This document shows, one piece after another, positions 58,327 through 64,000 of a DNA stretch of 64,000 nucleotides. Origin of the DNA: Actinophytocola sp044466355 (GTDB lineage Bacteria; Actinomycetota; Actinomycetes; Mycobacteriales; Pseudonocardiaceae). Where the stretch lies: contig NZ_JBITMQ010000011.1 in NCBI RefSeq assembly GCF_044466355.1, positions 1-64,000 of the forward strand. Reading direction: 5' to 3'. Below the pieces are notes generated by a model. That model searched no databases, was not told where the DNA came from, and saw only the letters and a list, made by a program, of their open reading frames with translations. Position numbers and translations under genes: made by a program. The first letter of the stretch is position 1. Every line of letters starts with the position of its first letter.

Positions 58327-59157
58327 TCAACCCTTGAGCGCCCCCGCGGTCGCGCCGGACACCAGCTTGCGCTGCACGATCAGGAAGAAGATCAGGGCAG
58401 GCAGCGAGTACATGACGGACGCCGCCATGATGGCGCCCCAGTCGGTGCCGAACACCGTCCTGAACGTCGACAACCACACCGGCAGCGTCTGCTTGTCCTT
58501 GTCACGCATGAACACGAGCGCGTACAGGAACTCGTTCCACGCCGTGATGAACGCGAACACCGACGTCGCCACGATGCCCGGTCCGAGCAGCGGCAGCACG
58601 ACTCGGCGGAACGCGCCGAACCGGCCGCAGCCGTCGACCATCGCCGCTTCCTCCAGCTCGAACGGGATGCCCTGCACGAACCCGCGCAGCGTCCACACCG
58701 TGAACGGCAGCGTGATCGCGAAGTACACGAGCAGAAGCGACGGCAGCTGGTTGAGCAGCCCGGCGTCCTGCATGAGCAGGAACATCGGGATGAACAGGGC
58801 CTCCATCGGCGCCATCTGCGCGATCAGCACCAGCAGCAGGAACCCCTTGCGCCCACGGAACCGCAGCCGGGCCAGCGGGAACGCCGCCAGCACGCCTGCC
58901 ACGAGCGAGCACAGCACCGCCCCGACCGTGACGATCAGGCTGTTCGTCAGGTGCGTCAGGAAGCCCGGCTTCTCCCACGCGCTCACGAAGTTGTCGAACG
59001 TGACCGACAGTGGGATCAGGTCGTAGTCGGGGGTGAGCATCTCGACCGACGGCTTGAACGCGCTGGTCAGCAGCCAGTACGTCGGGAACGCGAAGAAGAT
59101 CGCGACGACCACGCCGGTCGTGTTCAGCGCGATCCGCTTGCCTCTCGTCGGCCTCAC
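58327..59157 (-). CDS. Sugar ABC permease (MalG/DasC-like)
   Basis: A 276-aa CUT1-type permease: six helices and the EAA loop FELEEAAMVDGCGRFGAFRR. The N-terminus (ALNTTGVVVAIFFAFPTYWL) and C-terminal LPALIFFLIVQRKLVSGATA, then GALKG, are typical. The GTG overlaps the stop of the other permease gene. With the neighbouring permease and binding protein it forms a chitobiose/GlcNAc-type importer; no ATPase gene is present, so a shared MsiK-type ATPase is expected elsewhere. Confidence 0.92.
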   Translation of the reverse strand: MRPTRGKRIALNTTGVVVAIFFAFPTYWLLTSAFKPSVEMLTPDYDLIPLSVTFDNFVSAWEKPGFLTHLTNSLIVTVGAVLCSLVAGVLAAFPLARLRFRGRKGFLLLVLIAQMAPMEALFIPMFLLMQDAGLLNQLPSLLLVYFAITLPFTVWTLRGFVQGIPFELEEAAMVDGCGRFGAFRRVVLPLLGPGIVATSVFAFITAWNEFLYALVFMRDKDKQTLPVWLSTFRTVFGTDWGAIMAASVMYSLPALIFFLIVQRKLVSGATAGALKG

Positions 59158-60131
59158 GAGACGTCACCTTCCCGAGTGCGCAGCAGCAGCTGCAGGTAGC
59201 GCGCGGTGAGCACGACGAGCACGAGGATCATCAGCACCGCGACCGCCGACGCGATGCCGAAGTGCCGTCCCGCGATGCCACGCAGGTACAGCAGCACCGG
59301 CAGCGTGGTGCTCTCGCCGTCCGGGCCGCCCTGGCGGATCGCCCACACCTGCGCGAACACCTTGAAGTCCCAGATCACCGACAGGAACGAGGCGAGCGTG
59401 ACCATCGGCCGGATCGTCGGCCAGGACACGGTCGAGAAGGTCTGCCACGAGGACGCGCCGTCCATGGCGGCCGCCTCGTACAGCTCCCTGGGCGCCTGCA
59501 GCAGGCCCGCGTAGATCGTGAAGCAGACGAACGGGACCGCCTGCCAGACGATCAGAACGCCGATGACGACGAGCGTGCTCGCGCCGGACGAGAACCACGA
59601 GAAGCCCTGGAAGGAGTCAAAACCCAGCTTCACCAGGGTCTTGTTGAGGATCCCGTACTGCTGGTCGAAGATCCACTGGAACACCGTGGTGGTCGCGAGG
59701 ATCGGCGTCGCCCACGCCAGCACGAGCGTGACCTGCACGAACACCCGGACCGGCCCGGACAGGTGCCGCATGAGCAGCGCGATCAGCAGGCCCGCCACGA
59801 CCGTGCCCGCCACGACGGCCGTCGTGAACACCACCGTCCGCAGGGTGATCGTCCAGAACTCCGGATCGGACAGCACGTCCGAGTAGTTGGCGAGCCCGAC
59901 CCAGACCACCTCACCGCGCACCAGCTCACCGAGGTCGAGCTTGCGGAAGCTGATGCCGATGACCTGGATCGCGGGCCACGCGAGCAGCACCAGCATCACG
60001 ATCACGGCCGGCGCCAGCAGCAGGTAGGGGATCGTCTTCTCACCGATACCGGCGCGCCCGCGCCCCGACGCGCGCGCCGGTGCCGGCGGGGAGGTCCCCG
60101 CCGGCACCGAGGTGTGGATGGTCGCCGTCAT
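59154..60131 (-). CDS. Sugar ABC permease (MalF/DasB-like)
   Basis: A 325-aa CUT1-type permease with a Pro/Ala-rich N-terminal extension, six helices (TIPYLLLAPAVIVMLVLLAW first) and the EAA loop RELYEAAAMDGASSWQTFST. The ATG at 60131 overlaps the binding-protein stop; the longer frame upstream is not coding. Forms the channel with the MalG-like subunit. Confidence 0.92.
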   Translation of the reverse strand: MTATIHTSVPAGTSPPAPARASGRGRAGIGEKTIPYLLLAPAVIVMLVLLAWPAIQVIGISFRKLDLGELVRGEVVWVGLANYSDVLSDPEFWTITLRTVVFTTAVVAGTVVAGLLIALLMRHLSGPVRVFVQVTLVLAWATPILATTTVFQWIFDQQYGILNKTLVKLGFDSFQGFSWFSSGASTLVVIGVLIVWQAVPFVCFTIYAGLLQAPRELYEAAAMDGASSWQTFSTVSWPTIRPMVTLASFLSVIWDFKVFAQVWAIRQGGPDGESTTLPVLLYLRGIAGRHFGIASAVAVLMILVLVVLTARYLQLLLRTREGDVS

Positions 60132-61417
60132 CAGCCGGTGAAGGCGGCGTCCAGCGCGGTGTCCGCGTCCTTGGTCGCGGTGTCGATGTCCTTCGCGCCG
60201 GTGAGGTAGGCGGTGAGCATGTCCTTCAGCGGGTTCTGGCCCGCCTCGATGGTCGCCCACGTCGGGGTCGCGGGAACCGCCCTGCCGTTCTTCGACGCCG
60301 CCGCCATCGCCTTGCTGACCGGGTTCGCGTCCAGCGGGGACAGGTCGGTCGACGCGCCCGGCACCATGCCGGCCTCGGCGAACTGCTGCTGGTACTTGTC
60401 GGACAGGATCAGGCGCAGGTAGTCCTTCGCGAGGTCGGTGTTCGTGCTGTTGACCGGGATCGCGAGGTTGCTGCCGCCCTGGAACACGGGCGCGGTCTCA
60501 CCGGCGTTCTTCGACGGGATCGGGAACGCCGACGAGTTCTTCTCGATGTCGGGGTTGTCCTTCGCGGCCGTGCCCAGCTCCCACGGCAGCGCGATCATCA
60601 TCGCGACCTTGCCCTGGCCGTAGATGCCCGCCTGCTCGGGGTTCTGCTCGTCGTTGTCCTTCGGCGCGGTGGTGCCGGAGGCCTCGACCAGCTCCTTGTA
60701 GAACTCGAGACCGGCCTTGGCCTCCGGCGTGCTCATGGTCGCCTTGAACTTCGTCCCGTCGGCCTTGGCGATGTCGCCGCCCTCGTCGTAGATGAACGAC
60801 AGCAGCGTGTACCAGTTCTGGCCGGGCAGGTAGAGCGCCTGGAACCGCGGTTCATCGCCGAACTTGGCGCGCAGCTTGGCGATCGCGTCCAGCCACTCCT
60901 CCCGCGACGTCGGCGGTGCCGTGATCCCGGCCTGCTCGAACATGTCGGTGCGGTAGATGACCGAACGGTTCGCGGCGTAGAACGGCGTGGAGTACTGCTT
61001 GCCGTCCCACTCGCCGGAGGACTTCAGCGACTGCAGCCACGCGTCCCCGTTCATGCTGTCGACGTCACCGGTCAGGTCGGTCAGCACCTCGAGCGCCGCG
61101 AACGAGGGCGCCTGGGTGTTGCCGAGTTCGATGACGTCCGGCGGGTTCTGGCTGGCCAGGGCAGTGGTGAGCTTGTCCTGGATGCCGTTCCACTCCTGGA
61201 CCTCGTACTTGACGGTGACACCGTCGTGGGCGGCCTCGAACTCTTTGTGGAGGGCGTCCGTGAGGGTCTCGGGGGCCGAACCGTTCATCAGCCAGACGGT
61301 GAGCGTGCGCGGGCCGCCGCTGCTCTCCTCGCTGCCGCTGCCACCGGAACCGGCACACCCGGCCGTGGCTAACGCGATGGCCGCGGCACCGGCCATCACC
61401 TTCGTCAAGCGCTTCAC
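60131..61417 (-). CDS. Sugar-binding lipoprotein (DasA/NgcE-like)
   Basis: A 428-aa extracellular solute-binding protein with a lipoprotein signal (VMAGAAAIALATAGCAGSGG; lipobox ATAGC). It belongs to family 1: TLTVWLMNGSAPETLTDALH, DVIELGNTQAPSFAALEV and GGSNLAIPVNSTNTDLAKDY. It starts at GTG behind GGAAGGA. Placement in a DasR-controlled operon with a hexosaminidase points to chitobiose or GlcNAc as ligand; the sugar is inferred. Confidence 0.9.
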   Translation of the reverse strand: MKRLTKVMAGAAAIALATAGCAGSGGSGSEESSGGPRTLTVWLMNGSAPETLTDALHKEFEAAHDGVTVKYEVQEWNGIQDKLTTALASQNPPDVIELGNTQAPSFAALEVLTDLTGDVDSMNGDAWLQSLKSSGEWDGKQYSTPFYAANRSVIYRTDMFEQAGITAPPTSREEWLDAIAKLRAKFGDEPRFQALYLPGQNWYTLLSFIYDEGGDIAKADGTKFKATMSTPEAKAGLEFYKELVEASGTTAPKDNDEQNPEQAGIYGQGKVAMMIALPWELGTAAKDNPDIEKNSSAFPIPSKNAGETAPVFQGGSNLAIPVNSTNTDLAKDYLRLILSDKYQQQFAEAGMVPGASTDLSPLDANPVSKAMAAASKNGRAVPATPTWATIEAGQNPLKDMLTAYLTGAKDIDTATKDADTALDAAFTG

Positions 61418-61455
61418 GATCTCGTCCTTCCGTGCGCTGGCCGCGCGATCAACCC

Positions 61456-61499
61456 AGTGGTTCAGACCTACTGGTATAGACCTAGTGGTTTAGACCAAT
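61456..61499. promoter_or_regulatory. Three overlapping DasR-like sites before binding-protein gene
   Basis: AGTGGTTCAGACCTACT (61456-61472), ACTGGTATAGACCTAGT (61470-61486) and AGTGGTTTAGACCAAT (61484-61499) each resemble dre and recur every 14 bp. They lie about 40 bp upstream of the operon start, where DasR would repress in the absence of glucosamine-6-phosphate. Confidence 0.8.
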
Positions 61500-61693
61500 G
61501 GGAGAACTCTGGGCCTGTCGGCCCGCCGTGTCAAGACAATCCGGAAAGACGTTGCCCGTCTGTTTTTGTTGAGTGGCAACGAGATGCGCAATTGGTGCGG
61601 GAACATCTCACATGTGGAGCTGGTCCGTCTCGACGGTACGATTGACGGAACTCCAGTCGCCGCAGGTCCCGAAGTGCCCGTCGAGGGGGGCGC

Positions 61694-63154
61694 ATGGACG
61701 TCGTGAGCGCCGAAGAAGTCGCTGCCCAGTTGCTCGGGGTGCCCTCGATGACGGCACTCGCCCGGGCGCAGGTGCGGCGCGCGCTGCTACCCGGTGGGCG
61801 AGTCGAAGCACACGAGTACGGCAGAAAGCAACATTCGTCCGCGTCTGCGGGAGGCGTGCTCATCGGGCTGTCGGGTTCGCCGGAAGTCCCCGATTCGATC
61901 ATCGGCCCGCTCAGTGTGGTTGTGGGCGGCCTGATCGACGACGAAGGGCGGGTGCGGTCCCATGACGGCGACGGGGAGAGCGGTGACAGCACGTGGGCCC
62001 AGGCTCAGGTGCTGCTGGGGTTGCTCCTCCGACCGCATCTCGCGCCGAAACGGGACCGGCTGAACGCGCTGACCACAAGGCTGCTGTCTCTGCGCGCCGA
62101 GGGCGGCGGTTGGCCATTGCGGGAAGGGGAGCCGCCGTCGCTCACGTTCACGTTCTATCCGGTCCTGGCGCTGGCGAGAGCGCTCGATCTCGGATTCGAA
62201 GGGGTGCGTGAGGCGTTGCGCATGACCGCGCGTCATGTCGCGGAAGGGCTGTACGGGGACCGCCTCGGACCCGAGGAGCAGGTGATGGCCCACTTCGCGC
62301 TCGAGCGCATCGAGACGGCGATCGCTGATCCGGTGCCGACGGATCTCGTTCGGCACCGAATGGAACTCATCGACGCGTGCTGGAGCGCCGGTGTGGGCTT
62401 GCGAGTGCATGACCGGCCGGTCACGGTGTCACGGCAGCCGGTGTGGCACTCGATCATCTGGCGGCCGCTGCTGTACCTGTGCCTGCGGCGCTGGGTCTCG
62501 CCGCTCAGCGTGCTGGGGGTCCTCGTCGGGGGCGAGGTGATCGACTCCTTCGACCGGGAGCAGGCAGTCTGGAAGGGTCCTGCCGCCACGGTCACCCTCG
62601 GGTCCGGGTCTTCCTGGGCCTCGGCTCTGGCCTTCCGTGCCACGCTCGCGTTCGCCGGTGACCTGCGTGCGATCGGTGCGTCTGTCGCCGAGTTTCGCGC
62701 TCGTCAACGGGAGCTGTCGACGGAGAACTATGTCTACGACGTGGCCATCTCGTTCGCGGGCGCTGATCGGCCCGTTGCGGAGCGCATCGCGCACCTGCTG
62801 AAGGCGGCCGGACTGCGCGTCTTCTACGACCGCGACCAGCAACACATCCTGCTCGGCGAGGACCTCGCCGAGCTGCTGCACAACACCTATTACGCGGACA
62901 GCCGGTTCGCGGTGGTCGTCGTCTCACGTGCGTTCATCGCGTCGAAATGGGCGGGCAACTGGGAACTCAAGGCGGTCCTGGCCCGAATGCAACAACAACA
63001 CGGCGGTTATGTCCTCCCGTACGTGATGGAGGACGTGCACGTGCCGGGGTTGAGTCCCACGCTCGGGTTCGTCGCGGCGAGGGATTTCACCGTCGACGAG
63101 TTCTCCGAGCTGGTGATCCGGAAATTTCGCAGTCGCCTGCGCAACACGCCGTGA
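61694..63154 (+). CDS. TIR-domain protein with alpha/alpha-toroid-like N-domain
   Basis: A 486-aa protein. Residues about 345-486 are a TIR domain: YDVAISFAGADRPVAERIAH, LRVFYDRDQQHILLGEDLAE, VVVSRAFIASKWAGNWELKA with a candidate catalytic Glu424, and a C-terminal LGFVAARDFTVDEFSELVIR. Residues about 60-320 contain repeats like those of terpene-cyclase/prenyltransferase toroids (DSTWAQAQVLLGLL at Trp101; GGGWPLREGEPPS at Trp140). TIR domains often cleave NAD in defence systems; that activity is inferred. GAGGGGGG precedes the ATG. Neighbour: an HD hydrolase gene. Confidence 0.82.
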   Translation: MDVVSAEEVAAQLLGVPSMTALARAQVRRALLPGGRVEAHEYGRKQHSSASAGGVLIGLSGSPEVPDSIIGPLSVVVGGLIDDEGRVRSHDGDGESGDSTWAQAQVLLGLLLRPHLAPKRDRLNALTTRLLSLRAEGGGWPLREGEPPSLTFTFYPVLALARALDLGFEGVREALRMTARHVAEGLYGDRLGPEEQVMAHFALERIETAIADPVPTDLVRHRMELIDACWSAGVGLRVHDRPVTVSRQPVWHSIIWRPLLYLCLRRWVSPLSVLGVLVGGEVIDSFDREQAVWKGPAATVTLGSGSSWASALAFRATLAFAGDLRAIGASVAEFRARQRELSTENYVYDVAISFAGADRPVAERIAHLLKAAGLRVFYDRDQQHILLGEDLAELLHNTYYADSRFAVVVVSRAFIASKWAGNWELKAVLARMQQQHGGYVLPYVMEDVHVPGLSPTLGFVAARDFTVDEFSELVIRKFRSRLRNTP

Positions 63155-63196
63155 GATGGTGGCCGATGCGGGGGAGTTGTCTCGTTAACATGCGGC

Positions 63197-63862
63197 ATGC
63201 CGCCAGAGACCATGCGCGATGTCGTCACCGAGACGGAACGGGTCGTTCGCGACAGGCTCGGCGACGAGCCGACCGGGCACGACTGGTGGCACGCGGACCG
63301 GGTGCGCAGGACAGCGTTGCACATCGCGGAAGAAGAAGGCGCGGACCCGGTCGTCGTCGAGTTAGCCGCCTTGCTGCACGACGTCGAGGACTACAAGTTT
63401 TCCGGTAGCGAGGAAGCCGGACCGGCCTTCGCGCACGCGCATCTGACATCGCTGGCGGTCGAGGAGCATGTGGTCACGCACGTCGCGGACATCATCCGGC
63501 ACATGTCCTTCAAAGGTGCGAACGTCGCACTTCCGCCGCTTTCCCTCGAAGGGAAATGCGTGCAGGACGCGGATCGGCTGGACGCCATGGGTGCGATGGG
63601 GATCGCCCGCACATTTGCTTACGGTGGATTTGTCGGGCGCCCCATTCACGACCCGGAGACGGCGCCGTTCATGCACGATTCCGCCGCTGATTACATGAAT
63701 ACGAAAGGGACCTCCCTCAACCACTTCGATGAGAAGTTGTTGTTGCTGGCGTCCCGCATGAACACCGTGCCCGGCAAGAGGCTCGCCGAGGAGCGGCACG
63801 TGTTCATGGAGCGGTTCCTCCAGCAGTTCCGTGCGGAATGGTCAGCGGCGCCGCAGGCGTAG
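63197..63862 (+). CDS. HD-domain phosphohydrolase
   Basis: A 221-aa metal-dependent phosphohydrolase: HDWWHADRVRRTALHIAEEE (first His), LAALLHDVEDYKFSG (HD pair) and CVQDADRLDAMGAMGIARTF (distal Asp), the YedJ-like HD family. It probably hydrolyses nucleotides or sugar phosphates. The ATG at 63197 is five bases after TAACAT (63186-63191), a leaderless layout, so it appears to be transcribed separately from the TIR gene 42 bp upstream. The 3' end overlaps the next gene by 21 bp. Confidence 0.86.
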   Translation: MPPETMRDVVTETERVVRDRLGDEPTGHDWWHADRVRRTALHIAEEEGADPVVVELAALLHDVEDYKFSGSEEAGPAFAHAHLTSLAVEEHVVTHVADIIRHMSFKGANVALPPLSLEGKCVQDADRLDAMGAMGIARTFAYGGFVGRPIHDPETAPFMHDSAADYMNTKGTSLNHFDEKLLLLASRMNTVPGKRLAEERHVFMERFLQQFRAEWSAAPQA

Positions 63863-64000
63863 TGGGTTGTCGAAGAACTCGTCCTCGTCCACCGGCGGTC
63901 GGGGCGCTTCCACCGGCGGTGGTTCCGGCAGGTGTGCGGGGAAGACGCCGATCTCGACCAGTTTCTCCACCGTCGCCGGGGTCGCCTTCGGCAACGAGTC
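63842..64000 (-). CDS. C-terminal end of an unidentified protein (partial)
   Basis: The minus-strand frame is open from the window edge to a TGA at 63842-63844 and translates as LPKATPATVEKLVEIGVFPA, then a Pro/Glu-rich stretch and DEDEFFDNPLRLRRR. Codon usage is normal for this genome. The 53 residues do not identify the family. It converges on the HD gene with a 21-bp overlap. Confidence 0.55.
   Translation of the reverse strand, partial: DSLPKATPATVEKLVEIGVFPAHLPEPPPVEAPRPPVDEDEFFDNPLRLRRR

Overview
The window is about 70% GC, codes densely on both strands and has many ATGA/GTGA gene overlaps, GTG starts and mycothiol-era actinobacterial families (MprAB/PepD, Eis-like GNAT, WYL regulator, EspC/WXG-type proteins, LAxTG sortase substrate, DasR operators). 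I read it as chromosome of a filamentous actinomycete, most likely a Pseudonocardiaceae genus of the Lentzea/Saccharothrix/Actinosynnema kind; the family-level call is inference.

Layout. 1-3.47 kb is the right end of an integrated element: a three-gene overlapping operon (a resolvase-domain protein lacking its catalytic serine, a small protein, a large serine recombinase) running into the 3' end of a tRNA-Arg(CCT). 3.5-10.8 kb holds small regulators and enzymes (NmrA-like SDR/AraC pair, ArsR-SRPBCC-VOC operon, an ABC-2 exporter, a NarL response regulator, an MDR oxidoreductase). 10.9-13.6 kb is a zinc-starvation regulon: divergent rpmB-rpmG-rpsN-rpsR and mrf-rpmE-rpmF, all cysteine-poor ribosomal paralogues, around two Zur-box-like palindromes. 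13.7-20.6 kb contains a phosphatase, EthD and hydroxyacyl-CoA dehydrogenase genes, an Eis-like acetyltransferase and mprA-mprB-pepD with matching direct-repeat operators. 20.7-30.3 kb is an envelope/glycan-like cluster: two glycosyltransferases, a methyltransferase, a membrane molybdopterin oxidoreductase, a polytopic transferase-like protein, a two-component system, a sugar epimerase and a MogA/MoaB protein. 30.4-36.7 kb is core (mscL, SAF protein, FmdB protein, 5-FTHF cyclo-ligase, galU, glp, rimJ-like, glpR/sepX, tRNA-Ala).

36.8-39.9 kb is a type VII secretion-type cassette: YbaB-like protein, EspC-like protein, a WXG-calpain protease and a lipoprotein. 39.9-52.6 kb is mixed metabolism, including a PabAB fusion carrying an in-frame repeat insertion, a nitronate monooxygenase and an antisense-overlapping DUF2156 lipid aminoacyltransferase-like gene. 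52.6-56.7 kb has a PLP decarboxylase, RlmA-like methyltransferase and Gfo/Idh oxidoreductase. 56.7-61.5 kb is a chitin-oligosaccharide system (GH20 hexosaminidase plus two permeases and a binding protein) under DasR-like sites. 61.7-64 kb has a TIR protein fused to an alpha/alpha-toroid-like domain, an HD hydrolase and the end of one more gene.

The most unusual items are: (i) a roughly 130-bp repeat present once between genes and once in frame inside pabAB, part of a dispersed family with paired DnaA-box-like nonamers at a constant 19-bp pitch; (ii) six copies of a 14-bp palindrome in 2 kb of the glycan cluster, five of them in coding sequence where they coincide with rare codons; (iii) the TIR/toroid fusion; (iv) the secreted calpain cassette; and (v) the recombinase with an inactive-looking sibling.
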